Source of the DNA: CBDDKZ01 sp965230415
Lineage (GTDB): Bacteria > Bacteroidota > Bacteroidia > Cytophagales > JAAEPT01
Direction: 5' to 3'
Assembly (NCBI GenBank): GCA_965230415.1
Contig: CBDDKZ010000003.1
Coordinates: 586,702 to 650,701 of the forward strand
DNA: 64,000 nucleotides
Both the position numbers and the translations under genes were made by a program. This document shows, piece after piece, positions 18,992 through 29,838 of this stretch (within the stretch, counting starts at the first letter, position 1; the number at the start of each line of letters is the position of its first letter). A model generated the notes under the pieces. The model ran no database searches. It worked only from the letters and a program-made list of their open reading frames with translations, and was not told the origin of the DNA.

Positions 18992-20227
18992 TTAGAAACG
19001 GGTTTTAAGGTACTTCAAAAAAGTTGGGCGAATAAGTACATAATTAATGTAAAAAAATGAAACTATATACGTTTGGTTATTTAAATCATGGGACTGGGGC
19101 TTGGATTTCGTACATGATGCTTAAAAAATGTCATTTGAGTCTATTTTTATTAGTGCTAAGCGAAATTATAAGTGGAGCAGTTTTAAGTTGTTAACTTACA
19201 CCTTTCCGCTGATTCCGGAAAGCTGTCAAAGTTTACTTCTCATCAAAGGGGAATTGCAGCAGGACAAAAGGTGCGTGTTCAATTTTTATTGATGTGTCAG
19301 ATTAATACATGTGAAGATTTGAGTTTAAAAGCATCGTATGACAATATCCGTATTAGAGTAATAAAGGCACTGCTCTAAGGATTAGTCCGGGAAGGAACGA
19401 ATCTGTATGTGATATAAAGCTGAATTGATATATTAAATTTGATGGTTCCTGCTTCTATTCCATAAAATTTTTGATAAGTCACTTCAAAAAAAGTAACTAA
19501 AAATAACTGACTCAAAGGGAGCAACTCTTAACACTATTCCGGTATAAATCTACTTGTTACGATATGAATTAAGAACGAATCGAACGTATGAATTACATCC
19601 TGAATTCATCAGAAGTAAATCATTGATTCTGGATTAAGGTATTAAGAAAGAACATGAAATATTTTATTATTTTTTTCATTATTTTCTTTTAAATCTAATT
19701 ATCTAGTGCCATATTTGTATTGTCAACTGGGAACAAGCAGATGACAATCATTATTTCAACAGGAAACTAAAATAAATATTAATAATTGAAGGATAGCTAA
19801 GTGGTAAAACAATGCTGTCTGAACTGTGTTTATTACTGATATAAGTAAGTATTTTAGATATGTCTATGGATTAGCCTTTCTTTTATATTGATCTTTATGA
19901 TTGATACTAATCTTTTTCATATCATACCAAAAGTAGCTGTAATGTAACAGAGTAATAAATTGGGATGTTTAACTATTATTAACCGGAACTATTTAAATCA
20001 AAAGAAGGACTCTGATATAATTACCAAAGGTGATGCCCGGCTTCAGCCAGCGGTTTCATCATTACTATAAATAAGGAATACCCACTGTTATTAGTAGGAG
20101 AAATCATTTTCCATACATAAGACGAAGTGTGTCCAAAAATGAACAGTATAAGAGTTTTCGGGTACACCCGGAGTGGTCTTCTGTACCCTTGTTTAAAGGA
20201 ATAATAATTTACTATAAGCTAAGCCAA
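18992..20227. other. 1.2 kb AT-rich spacer before the RHS operon
   Basis: The spacer holds one gene fragment (19187-19378) and otherwise AT-rich DNA without a convincing frame. The promoter of the large RHS operon should be at its right end, but I cannot fix it. The GTG frame beginning at 20129 joins the first RHS gene, yet its first 33 residues are unlike a signal peptide. Confidence 0.5.
19187..19378 (+). pseudogene. C-terminal fragment of a secreted beta-sandwich protein
   Basis: A 63-codon frame without an in-frame start (a stop precedes it) reads LHLSADSGKLSKFTSHQRGI, then GQKVRVQFLLMCQINTCEDL and SLKASYDNIRIRVIKALL. The GQKVRVQF and YDNIRIR elements resemble the closing strands of carbohydrate-binding-like beta sandwiches. 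A comparable element (VYFDDIRIHPF) occurs near the C-terminus of the second RHS-operon protein. This is probably the tail of a lost relative of that gene. Confidence 0.4.
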
Positions 20228-23200
20228 ATGAGAAAATTAGCCAAAAGAAGAATAGTTAAAGTGATCGCGGTCTTTACCGCCCTTAACCTATTGACAAGTA
20301 TCATTTATCCTACTACTAGTCTGGCGCTTACAGGAGGACCGGGGCAACCGGAAACGTCGAGTTTTACAGCGGTAGGAACCTCGGAAATGGTTGATTTATT
20401 TAGTGGCGATTTCAGTTACAATATCCCTTTACTGGATGTAGGTGGTTATCCTATCAATTTAGGCTACAAATCGGGTATTACTACCGATCAGGAGGCTAGC
20501 GTCGTAGGGCTTGGTTGGAACATTAATCCGGGTTCGATCAGTAGAAATATGCGTGGAGTTCCTGATGATTTCAGGGGTGATAAGATAATCAGCACAACCA
20601 AAAGAAAGAACTCGACAACAGTTGGCCTGGACTTGCAGTTTGAGCCCGAATTTTTAGGGATACCTTTGGATAAACTATTAAAACTGGGCGTAGGAGCCGG
20701 CATCTCCTACAATAATTATAGGGGAGTAGGTTTCGACGTATCTGTCAATGCGGCCCTCAATTTGTCTAAAGAAAATACAACCGCTCCTGCAATGGGTACG
20801 GCCATTGGAGGAAACCTAAAGCTGTCATCCCTCGACGGAGTTTCTGCTTCGCCATATATCTCTTTTTCGGCGCGTACCGACGGTAAAGTTAAAGACGATA
20901 TTTATACCGAGCGAACAACAAGTGTAAGTGTTCCTTTCAATTCCAGATCAGGTGTAAATTCTATTACAATGGGCTATAGTGCCAGTGAGAAAGAGCGGAT
21001 TGTAGATGAAGAAACTGGTGCTGTAAGTGCAAATACCCTGAACGACTTTGGCGGTTCGCAAGGGACTTTAATGACCTTTTCTACACCGTCTTATACACCC
21101 AGCTCTTCCATGCAGCTATTCAATATGAACGCACATTTTAGCGTAGAGCCAGGAGCAGAGGCGTTCTTTGGACAATTTGCCGGAAGAATCTCCGGCTTCA
21201 TTAACACTCAGTTTCGTCTGGATAAGGGTGGTGAGCGTGTACATGCAGCCTATGGTTATCTCCATGCAGAAAAGGCCTCTTCTTTTTCCATGCAGGATAT
21301 CAATAGAATGAATGATGCTCCGGTATCGGAAGATAAGTCCAACCTCTCCATTATCAATCCTACCTACGATACTTATTCGGTGATGGGTCAGGGAGTAGGA
21401 GGTACGTTTAGGGCCTTTAGGTCTGATGTGGGTACGGTACACGACCCGTATACTTATAATATGGGACAAGGCTTTGCCCTGGGAGGGTTTGACCTTTCTC
21501 TTGGAAACGTGTCGGGTAATGGTATTTCGGTTGAAGGGAATACCAGTGATGGATTTTCAGGTGCCTGGTTTTCGGACAACGAGTCCTGGAATAAGTTCCG
21601 TTTTACTCCCGGCTCCAATAATTCTGCTTATGAAAACTATTACTTTAAAACTGTCAGCGACCCGGTGGTAGAAACGGATAAAGATTTTATGAGTAATGTG
21701 GGAGGTACCTTGCCTGCTAGGGTAAAGCTGAACGGACATGAAAAGGCAGATGATAAGCTCGTGTTGTCCAACGGTACTACTCAAAATATCGGAGACAATA
21801 AACGCCATACCAGAAAGATACGAAACAGTTTAATGACCACCTATATCGGCAGCGAGATGCCTTTAAAGGAAGGTGAGACAAGTTCCCTAATACATTATTA
21901 TGAATATCAGACAGCGGGTACTCCCGGTGAAGTTGTTGAAAGAACCATGCCTCGTGTTAGCTCCTCGCGTCCGGCGCATCATATAGCAGCCATGGAGGTG
22001 TTAAGGAACGATGGTATGCGCTACGTCTACGATATCGCTGCCTATAACAAAAAGCAGCGTGAAGTTTCCTTTAGCATCGGTTCTCAGGGTGATCAAAGTA
22101 TTGAAACAGGCCTCACGCACTATGAACCTACAGATGCTACTGTTGATAACAAGAACGGACTCGACCACTTTTTTCAAAGCACTGAGATCCCAGGTTATGC
22201 CCATTCTTATTTGCTTACGGGGATCGTTTCTCCCGACTATGTCGATCGTACTAATGACGGTTTAACAGCCGATGATTTTGGCACTTATACCAAATTCAAT
22301 TATTTGAAATGGTCCGACGATTTTAAATGGCGTAACCCCTACAGAGGTGCTTATTACAATGAAGGCATTAAGAATGACAACATGGACGACAAAGCCAGCT
22401 ATACTTACGGTGAAAAGGAATTGTGGTACGTGCAAAGCATCGAAACAAGAACACATGTAGCGGTTTTTCATTATTCAAAAAGAAACGACAACCATGGTGT
22501 TGCAGATGAGTATTGTGAATTGAATGAACTGGATAAAGGAGTGGCTCAACTTAAACTGGATAAGATTTCACTTTATTCCAAGCCGGAAAAAGAGTTTATG
22601 GAGTCGATAGGAGAGGTGCCGGTACCTATTAAGGAGGTGCATTTTGAGTATGATTATAGCCTGATGGGGGGCAATGCCGCGCTACCTAATTATACGGGGG
22701 CTGAAGATTCAAATTCAAAGCTCAACGATTCTTCGAAGAGAGGTGGTAAATTAACCCTCAGAAAAGTTTATTTTACTTATCAGCATTCGTACAAAGGTAA
22801 ATTCTCTCCTTATAATTTCTATTATGCCTACGAGAACAGAGGTGGCGCACCGATAAACAATTACCCTTATCATCACAAGGCTTACGACCGTTGGGGCTGC
22901 TACAAACCTGTGCCTCCTAATGTGAAGAAAATACCAGATTCCGGAAGTGACCTCTCTACCGCTGAATGGCCTTACGTAGATCAAAATGATCCGGAATTGG
23001 ACAACTATATGTCTGCCTGGACGCTGACCTCTATCGAGTTGCCGTCGGGAGGATTAATTAAAATTGATTATGAGTCAGATGATTATGCCTTTGTGCAACA
23101 TAAACAGGCTATGCAGATGATGCGTGTGGTGGGCACAACCGATAATCCCGGTAACTTCAATGATTTGGACTTGTCTGGTGAACCTTCCCTGTACGATGGT

Positions 23201-25906
23201 TCTCAAAATTTAAATTATTTAGTCTTTAAGCTTCCCGAAGCACTGGACGCTTCTGAAGCCAGTGAAATCGATCGGTATTTTGAGGATGCCAAGGGAAGAA
23301 AAATCGAAAACCTCTATTTCCGCTTTTTGATGAATGTGAAACCGGATGTATTCAATCCTTTCGATCCTGATATTTTAAATAATGATAAGGAGGCGGCGTA
23401 TGCTTTTGTTCCCGGTTATATTCAAATAGAAGATTGGGGACTTTGTGCAAGCCAGCAGCAAAATACGCCAAGCCAATATGCGTATGTAAAGGTCAAGTCG
23501 GCCGACTTTGGCATTAACCAGAAAATTAACCCTATCAGTAAGGCTACCTGGCAGTATTTAAGACTTCATCAGCCTCATTTGGCCTATGGAGGAAGTGAGC
23601 CAGAAGACATTAACTCTTTGCGAGGTATTATAGAATCTTTTGACGCACTGAAAGAAAACCTGGCAGCAACCATATCCGGTTACGGAAATTTCATGAAAAG
23701 CAAAAAAGGCGGACGTTTCTTCGTGAAAGACAAATCCTGGATTCGGGCCTATACTCCGAATATGAGTAAAAAAGGTGGTGGTTTGCGCGTCAAAAAACTA
23801 GTGATGATAGATAACTGGAAGGACATGGTTTCTAAGCATGAGGGGCGTGATGTAAGTTACGAAAACGAAGAGTACGGACAGCTATATACCTATGAAACTT
23901 ATGACGATTTATATGGTGATTACATTAGCTCAGGGGTGGCCAGTTATGAGCCTACCATAGGGGGGGATGAGAATCCCTGGAAGCAACCCGATACTTTTGA
24001 AAAGGAACGTATGCTTGCCCCAGACGATAAGTACTATCAGGAAACACCTTACGGTGAAGGACTTTTCCCGGGACCTACAGTAGGGTATTCCAAAGTGGAG
24101 GTGAAGAACATTTATAAGAGTGATCAACTGCCTAACAATACCACAGTAGAAGTCAACAAACATCGTACCGGTAAAGTGGTTCATGAATTTTATACTGCTA
24201 AAGATTTTCCAACACTCGTTCGAAAAACAACGCCTGATAAATTGGTGAAAACACCAGGCTTTGGTAAAAGTATTTTAGGTTTTGCCCATTCCAGCATGAC
24301 CGCCTCTCAGGGGTTTACCATTGAGTTGAACAATATGCACGGCGTGCAAAAAGCGCAGTGGGTATATGCCGAAGGTGCGGAAGACCCCATTTCGGGCGTT
24401 GAATACGAATATCAGACCTCATTGACATCACAGGATTTTCTGGGAAACAGTGGTGTGCAGGTGTCGGGTTTACCGACCTTAACAAGCGAACTAACAACGG
24501 TTGATAAAGAGGGGAATATAAACCAAAGTACTTATGGCGTCGATTTTGAGATGATGGTAGATGCACGAGAATCCCAAAATAATTCCAGGGCAATTAATAT
24601 GGATGGAAACATCGTTTCCTCGGTATTTGGTCCTATCCTTGGTTTAGGAGGTATGGTGATGCCTGGTTTTAGCGAGTCCAAATCTACGTTTAGGGGGGTA
24701 ACTACTACCAAGGTGATACAACGAACAGGGATTTTGAAAAAGACAATCGCGCACGATTTGGGAGCTCAGGTTGCAACAGAGAATCTACTTTTTGACAAAG
24801 AAACGGGGCAGGTGCTTCTGACCAAAACCGTAAACCAATTCAGTGATGAAGTGTATAGCTTTAGCTATCCGGCACATTGGCATTATGATGGGATGGGGCA
24901 AGCATACAAAAACACAGGGATTACCACCAGAGACGGTTCTGTAAACAGTATGAAATCGTACCTGGTGTCGGGCGATGAACTTCTGATTAAAACGGGTAAT
25001 GAGTCACAACGTGCCTGGGTTATTGTAGAAGATATCGACGGTGTGGAAACGATGCGTGTGGCTGATATACACGATCAGGATATTGATATGGGTACAAATC
25101 GCGACTACATCCGCATTATCCGTTCCGGGCGCCGCAATATGCCGGGACAGTCTATAGGTACCATTACTTCCCTTGAAAGTCCGGTTAAAGACGGTCGACT
25201 TTTGCTGGCAGACCCTCCGGAGCAATGGATGCAAAGTAGCTACGCGCAAAGTGTGTTGAATGCCGAAACGATTGAATTTGGTAATGTGTGGGATATATTT
25301 TGCAACTGTAACAATGAAGGCGACGTGACTGACGATGCTACTCCGGAGCTTACTTTCAACGATTATACTTCAGGACATTATGGTAACTGGAGACCACTGC
25401 GTAGCAATCTCTACCTTACCACGCGTAAGCAGGATGTATTGAATAACAACCTCAATATTCGCAAAGACGGGCGTTACAACACGTTCAAACCTTTCTGGGA
25501 AAACAAAGGAAACGGGTGGGAGAAAGATTCTACCGATTGGACCTGGACCAGTACGGTAACCATCTTTAGCCAGCGCGGTCAGGAGTTGGAAAACAAAGAC
25601 CGACTGTATCGTCGTTCTGGAGGTGTTTACCGCTACAGCGACTTGCTTCCGGTAGGGGTTGGAAACAACGCTTACCATCGTGAAATAGGCTGTGATAACT
25701 TCGAAGATTATCATTTTCCTTACCAGTGTCAGGACGATCACTTTAGCTTCCGCAAGCAATCTAAAAACACTGTGAGAGCGCAGGCACATACGGGTAAGTC
25801 GAGTATGCAGGTTGGCGCCGGACAACGTGTTACGATCCAAAAAGTAGTCGAAGAGTGTGAGCCCAAAGAAGTACGAGATGTGGACGAGTATAATGGAGCA
25901 CCATAG
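20228..25906 (+). CDS. large exported RHS/SpvB-type N-terminal component
   Basis: The frame opens at a GTG (20129), but the ATG at 20228 gives a clear signal peptide (MRKLAKRRIVKVIAVFTALN, cleaved after SLA), so I use 1892 residues. After it comes a motif typical of the start of SpvB/TcB-like and Bacteroidota RHS proteins: LFSGDFSYNIPLLDVGGYPI, NLGYKSG, VGLGWNINPGSISR. The protein is beta-rich throughout with many aromatic YD-like strands and no membrane segment. It is the first gene of the operon (57 nt before the next gene). By analogy with toxin-complex TcB/TcC it may form part of a shell around the toxin delivered by the last gene. The role is inferred. Confidence 0.75.
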   Translation: MRKLAKRRIVKVIAVFTALNLLTSIIYPTTSLALTGGPGQPETSSFTAVGTSEMVDLFSGDFSYNIPLLDVGGYPINLGYKSGITTDQEASVVGLGWNINPGSISRNMRGVPDDFRGDKIISTTKRKNSTTVGLDLQFEPEFLGIPLDKLLKLGVGAGISYNNYRGVGFDVSVNAALNLSKENTTAPAMGTAIGGNLKLSSLDGVSASPYISFSARTDGKVKDDIYTERTTSVSVPFNSRSGVNSITMGYSASEKERIVDEETGAVSANTLNDFGGSQGTLMTFSTPSYTPSSSMQLFNMNAHFSVEPGAEAFFGQFAGRISGFINTQFRLDKGGERVHAAYGYLHAEKASSFSMQDINRMNDAPVSEDKSNLSIINPTYDTYSVMGQGVGGTFRAFRSDVGTVHDPYTYNMGQGFALGGFDLSLGNVSGNGISVEGNTSDGFSGAWFSDNESWNKFRFTPGSNNSAYENYYFKTVSDPVVETDKDFMSNVGGTLPARVKLNGHEKADDKLVLSNGTTQNIGDNKRHTRKIRNSLMTTYIGSEMPLKEGETSSLIHYYEYQTAGTPGEVVERTMPRVSSSRPAHHIAAMEVLRNDGMRYVYDIAAYNKKQREVSFSIGSQGDQSIETGLTHYEPTDATVDNKNGLDHFFQSTEIPGYAHSYLLTGIVSPDYVDRTNDGLTADDFGTYTKFNYLKWSDDFKWRNPYRGAYYNEGIKNDNMDDKASYTYGEKELWYVQSIETRTHVAVFHYSKRNDNHGVADEYCELNELDKGVAQLKLDKISLYSKPEKEFMESIGEVPVPIKEVHFEYDYSLMGGNAALPNYTGAEDSNSKLNDSSKRGGKLTLRKVYFTYQHSYKGKFSPYNFYYAYENRGGAPINNYPYHHKAYDRWGCYKPVPPNVKKIPDSGSDLSTAEWPYVDQNDPELDNYMSAWTLTSIELPSGGLIKIDYESDDYAFVQHKQAMQMMRVVGTTDNPGNFNDLDLSGEPSLYDGSQNLNYLVFKLPEALDASEASEIDRYFEDAKGRKIENLYFRFLMNVKPDVFNPFDPDILNNDKEAAYAFVPGYIQIEDWGLCASQQQNTPSQYAYVKVKSADFGINQKINPISKATWQYLRLHQPHLAYGGSEPEDINSLRGIIESFDALKENLAATISGYGNFMKSKKGGRFFVKDKSWIRAYTPNMSKKGGGLRVKKLVMIDNWKDMVSKHEGRDVSYENEEYGQLYTYETYDDLYGDYISSGVASYEPTIGGDENPWKQPDTFEKERMLAPDDKYYQETPYGEGLFPGPTVGYSKVEVKNIYKSDQLPNNTTVEVNKHRTGKVVHEFYTAKDFPTLVRKTTPDKLVKTPGFGKSILGFAHSSMTASQGFTIELNNMHGVQKAQWVYAEGAEDPISGVEYEYQTSLTSQDFLGNSGVQVSGLPTLTSELTTVDKEGNINQSTYGVDFEMMVDARESQNNSRAINMDGNIVSSVFGPILGLGGMVMPGFSESKSTFRGVTTTKVIQRTGILKKTIAHDLGAQVATENLLFDKETGQVLLTKTVNQFSDEVYSFSYPAHWHYDGMGQAYKNTGITTRDGSVNSMKSYLVSGDELLIKTGNESQRAWVIVEDIDGVETMRVADIHDQDIDMGTNRDYIRIIRSGRRNMPGQSIGTITSLESPVKDGRLLLADPPEQWMQSSYAQSVLNAETIEFGNVWDIFCNCNNEGDVTDDATPELTFNDYTSGHYGNWRPLRSNLYLTTRKQDVLNNNLNIRKDGRYNTFKPFWENKGNGWEKDSTDWTWTSTVTIFSQRGQELENKDRLYRRSGGVYRYSDLLPVGVGNNAYHREIGCDNFEDYHFPYQCQDDHFSFRKQSKNTVRAQAHTGKSSMQVGAGQRVTIQKVVEECEPKEVRDVDEYNGAP

Positions 25907-25963
25907 TGCGAAGGCGAGAAAAGTGATGTGTGAGCTAGTTATCAATGCAAGAAACCTATTAGT

Positions 25964-28900
25964 ATGAAACGAATTATTATATTCTTATTTACGGGGATTA
26001 TTATTCCATTTATATATGGTCAGAGTCAAAATTCCTTCATTCAATTTGATGAGCAACAAAACCTCAATAGCAGGAGTTATACCAGTCAAATAGTTGTAGG
26101 GGTTTCCAACCTGAGTTCATCAGCCGGGTTACCTGTAGAAGTTAGATTAATAGTTCCGTCAAACTACGATACGGACGATATTCGTTTTAGCATATCGGGT
26201 AGTTCACGAGCAGGAGTAAAGAGTGTGACGACAGAGGGGCAGGTGTTTACACTACAGTTCTTCGAAGATGATTTTGAGATACAATCCGGAAACCAAACCA
26301 CAATTATGGAGGTTACGGGTGTGGTTTTGCCTCTGCCTTATTGTGATCAGGTAAGAAGCACCAGTGTTTTTGCGGAGGTGTATTTTGATGTAGATGATGA
26401 ACTGGTTCTCGATGTCCGGGAAGAGCAGGAAGTGACACAGGTCATAGTGAATAAATCACTTAATATAAGTTCTCAAGCACACAATCGTGAGGTGTTCTGT
26501 AGTCAAAAAGAAATTTACTATGAAGTGGTTTTTGTGTCATTTGGCGGGAATGTGGCTAATGGGAATCCATCGTGTTTTCGATTTGAGTTTCCCGATGAAG
26601 GAAATGGCAACAACCCATTTAAAGTGCATTCTATTGCACGTGCCGAATGGGAAGATCGTACATGGGAACCGCTTGAGTTGATAAGCAATAATTTGGCAAC
26701 AATTTCTAGCTATTACATCATTTATTACGAAGTTGACTGGGCTAATTTCCCACCAAGCCATAGTGTGTGGAATAATAACATATCACACAAGGTCAAAGTA
26801 TCGCATTTGGAAAGTGATTGCGCATTTGGTTGCACGGTAGCTTCTGACGAAGTGACCATTGTGGACGACTATTCAGGCAATACCTGTAATACAAACTATA
26901 CCGATAGTACAGATATCAGAATCAATGTGGATGAAAAATGTCCGGGATGCTCAGGTACTGATAGTAAGGTTAATATAGTGTTGGACAATAGTTTTGTCAC
27001 CTTTGATGCTTCGGGAGAAACAGAATTTGAAGTGACATTCCCGTCCAATGTCTTGATAAATGTGCTTACATTAACTAATAGCCTAGCACAAATTGCTGAC
27101 GGTATTTCTTACGACCTCTGGTATTGTAATGATGCAGATTATACTGCGCTCAACAATGCCTATACGTCTTCCATACTGCCTACCAATAATTTAAAAGCCA
27201 TCCGCTTTAAGTTTAACAATTTTAAAGGGATGAGTGCTGCGCACCTCGATATTTCATTCGATCCATTGATCGATAAGTGTAATGTTTCTGATTTACAGAC
27301 GGATATTCAATGTCGCTTAAGGAATGATGCTGACGTGCAATTTAGAAAACGTACTGCTTCTATAGGTACTGTTAATTGTATTCCCAGAGTTAGGGCAAGG
27401 GAATTTATTGCGGCTGTTCCTAAAGCGGCCGGAGCCGAGAACCCTGAATATCCGGACTTTACAAATGAAACGGCAGGACTGGAACCCGGGAAATCTTATC
27501 GTGTGTTATTACGTGTTTTTGTGGATGTCAATATAGAACAACCTTATTCAAATCTACAGCTAAAGTATCAATTGAGTAATAAGCTTGAATTTAATAAAGA
27601 TGTAGGTGCTAAGGTTCGTTTTTCTCATGAGGGAGTTGGCGGTAATGGACTTCATGTCGAAGCTTTATTTGAAGATGAGCAATGGCTTATAGCTAATTTC
27701 GACGATTTTGACGAAGACTTCAATATCTATTTTGATGAGAATGAAGATAATATTTTAACCATTGATGATATCAATAATTTTTATACCGAGTGTGTGGATC
27801 GTCCGTTTTTGGATATTTTACTCGAAGTGACAGTAAGAGCCGATGCGGAAGAAGGCGTTGCGAACAGTTCCATCACTGGTACTGCTACCACTCCTAATCC
27901 GTATCCATTTACTTTTTTGCATGACAGGGCCGCTATATCAATTAATCCGGCCGGAGAAGCAAAATCGGATGTGCTTTTTGGTTGTAGTGGTGTTGACGGA
28001 AGAGCTAATATTAAAGTGAAACCGGGGGATGAGTTTTATATGCTGTTTCTTCTTGAGAATGGAAGAAATACGGCAGTAAACAATATTAAAATGGTGGGCA
28101 CGCTGCCTTACGAAGGGGACGTACTGTTTACAAATACGAATATAAACAGGGGAAGTGATGTGACTATTTCTTGTCAACATGTAAGTCCTGTTTTGTTTGC
28201 AGGCTCAGCGTCTTCCGGCTACCAGCAGGTTGACGAAAGTTTGTATGATTTGAGGTTTGAAAACCCTGATCAGGTTGATTTCACCTGTTTTAGTGATCAG
28301 ATTATTAGCAATTGTGATTTTAACTCCTGGGACGATCAGTGTGGTGTGCAAAAAGTAACATTCTACCTCGATTACAGCGCTAACCTCAGTGCCTTCAATA
28401 ATTTGATATTGGCTTTTGTAACAACAATGCCAACGTCTGCTCAATTTGGAGATCGGGTATCCGCATCATTCATAGCAGAGTACCAGGAAGTGTCAAATAC
28501 TGCTAGGTATTTTATGCCCGAATTTGAACCTAGCACTTTTGTAGAAGTAGGGTTGACCAAAGTATGCGACCCCACACCGTCCACCTGCGAAAACTGCATC
28601 ACTTCTTTCTCGCCTTTCCGTGGAGAAAAATACCTGCTTACGGCCTGGGTGAAAGAGTTGGGCGAAGGGCAAACCACTTTTGTGCATCCCGAAATTGAAT
28701 TACACTTTCCAAATTCTTCAGACCCATCGCACCCTGCTATCATATCGGGTAAAGGAAGTGGCCAGATTATAGATGGCTGGCAACGTGTCGAAGAAGAGTT
28801 TGTAGTGCCCAATGATGCTACGCTTATGAACATCTCCCTGGTCAATACCGCTGTGAGGGGAAGCAATGTATCGGTTTACTTTGACGACATACGCATTCAT

Positions 28901-29101
28901 CCTTTCAACTCTAATATGAAAAGCTTTGTGTACGACCCGGAAACCTTCCGCCTCATGGCAGAATTGGATGAAAACAACTATGCCACTTTCTATGAATACG
29001 ATGAGGAAGGTGCGTTGGTGCGTGTCAAAAAAGAAACCGAGCGTGGCATTAAAACCATTCAGGAAAGCAGAAATAATACAGTAAAAGAATCTTTCAGATA
29101 A
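25964..29101 (+). CDS. exported RHS-operon protein with C-terminal CBM-like and YD-like region
   Basis: The 1045-residue protein has a signal peptide (MKRIIIFLFTGIIIPFIYGQ, cut before SQNSF). Most of it is a series of beta-sandwich domains; acidic patches such as FDEDFNIYFDENEDNILTID look like calcium-binding loops. Near the C-terminus a galactose-binding/CBM-like domain (SPFRGEKYLLTAWVKELGEG to VYFDDIRIHPF) is followed by SFVYDPETFRLMAELDENNY and TFYEYDEEGALVRVKKETER. This is a YD-type strand that in single-chain RHS proteins lies in the middle of the core. The stop overlaps the next start by 1 nt (TAATG). I infer a structural part of a split RHS assembly. Confidence 0.72.
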   Translation: MKRIIIFLFTGIIIPFIYGQSQNSFIQFDEQQNLNSRSYTSQIVVGVSNLSSSAGLPVEVRLIVPSNYDTDDIRFSISGSSRAGVKSVTTEGQVFTLQFFEDDFEIQSGNQTTIMEVTGVVLPLPYCDQVRSTSVFAEVYFDVDDELVLDVREEQEVTQVIVNKSLNISSQAHNREVFCSQKEIYYEVVFVSFGGNVANGNPSCFRFEFPDEGNGNNPFKVHSIARAEWEDRTWEPLELISNNLATISSYYIIYYEVDWANFPPSHSVWNNNISHKVKVSHLESDCAFGCTVASDEVTIVDDYSGNTCNTNYTDSTDIRINVDEKCPGCSGTDSKVNIVLDNSFVTFDASGETEFEVTFPSNVLINVLTLTNSLAQIADGISYDLWYCNDADYTALNNAYTSSILPTNNLKAIRFKFNNFKGMSAAHLDISFDPLIDKCNVSDLQTDIQCRLRNDADVQFRKRTASIGTVNCIPRVRAREFIAAVPKAAGAENPEYPDFTNETAGLEPGKSYRVLLRVFVDVNIEQPYSNLQLKYQLSNKLEFNKDVGAKVRFSHEGVGGNGLHVEALFEDEQWLIANFDDFDEDFNIYFDENEDNILTIDDINNFYTECVDRPFLDILLEVTVRADAEEGVANSSITGTATTPNPYPFTFLHDRAAISINPAGEAKSDVLFGCSGVDGRANIKVKPGDEFYMLFLLENGRNTAVNNIKMVGTLPYEGDVLFTNTNINRGSDVTISCQHVSPVLFAGSASSGYQQVDESLYDLRFENPDQVDFTCFSDQIISNCDFNSWDDQCGVQKVTFYLDYSANLSAFNNLILAFVTTMPTSAQFGDRVSASFIAEYQEVSNTARYFMPEFEPSTFVEVGLTKVCDPTPSTCENCITSFSPFRGEKYLLTAWVKELGEGQTTFVHPEIELHFPNSSDPSHPAIISGKGSGQIIDGWQRVEEEFVVPNDATLMNISLVNTAVRGSNVSVYFDDIRIHPFNSNMKSFVYDPETFRLMAELDENNYATFYEYDEEGALVRVKKETERGIKTIQESRNNTVKESFR

Positions 29102-29832
29102 TGAGAATATTAATCATAGTATGGTCATGCCTGATGCTAACGCTTAGTGCCTTTGCTCAGGATAAGACTCAGGACATCATCGCTAAACTCAACCACGATC
29201 TGCGTGATCAAAACTACCTGGAGTACAAGGTGAGCTATCGCTCCCATATCGGTCAGGTGGGGGCAGAGCCGATAGATATTAACGAAGGTGTTGTGGCAAG
29301 CTATAAAAAAGTCAACTATAACAAACTGGACGATGTGGAAATGCTCACCGGGTCTGATTACCGCTTTTTGATCAACCATAGCGATAAGGTAGCGGCCTAT
29401 TTAAGCATCCTGGATATCAACGGAGGAGCACGCATTCAGGCCGGTGATTTCAGTATCGAAAAGGTCTTGGAAATGACTGGCGCCACAAAAATTGTGGAGC
29501 TCGATAACGGAAAGAAACAAGTACAGTTTGAAGATTTGCTTAACCCGACTATTGAGGCCATTACGGTAGACTTCGATGCCAAAACCTTCCGGGTAGAGCG
29601 CATGGTGATGTATTACCGCACCCGTGTCAGTGAACGTGTGGGGGAGGTAGTAATGGAGGGCAGACCGGTCATGGAAATGCTGATCAGCGACTACCAGTCG
29701 GGTGATCAGCCGGCAGACCCTCAATTATTCGATAAAAGCCGTTTTTTGAAGAAAGCCGGCAGCAAATGGGTGCTGAGTAAAAAATATCAGGATTATAAGT
29801 TACAGGGAGATACAGATATAACGCAAAATTAA
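29101..29832 (+). CDS. exported small RHS-operon protein, possibly LolA-like fold
   Basis: The 243-residue protein has a signal peptide (MRILIIVWSCLMLTLSAFAQ). The mature part alternates strands, as in YLEYKVSYRSHIGQVG, DYRFLINHSDKVAAYL, KKQVQFEDLLNPTIEAITVD and FRVERMVMYYRTR. This looks like the half-barrel of LolA/LppX-type periplasmic carriers, but I cannot confirm it. It is translationally coupled to the gene before (1-nt overlap) and followed 6 nt later by the next gene. It is the only small protein in the operon and could act as a periplasmic chaperone or adaptor for its large neighbours. Confidence 0.7.
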   Translation: MRILIIVWSCLMLTLSAFAQDKTQDIIAKLNHDLRDQNYLEYKVSYRSHIGQVGAEPIDINEGVVASYKKVNYNKLDDVEMLTGSDYRFLINHSDKVAAYLSILDINGGARIQAGDFSIEKVLEMTGATKIVELDNGKKQVQFEDLLNPTIEAITVDFDAKTFRVERMVMYYRTRVSERVGEVVMEGRPVMEMLISDYQSGDQPADPQLFDKSRFLKKAGSKWVLSKKYQDYKLQGDTDITQN

Positions 29833-29838
29833 ATCGCA

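Noticed and set aside
20129..20227. GTG start for the first RHS gene
   Set aside because: It would place 33 hydrophilic residues before a well-formed signal peptide; the ATG at 20228 is more likely.
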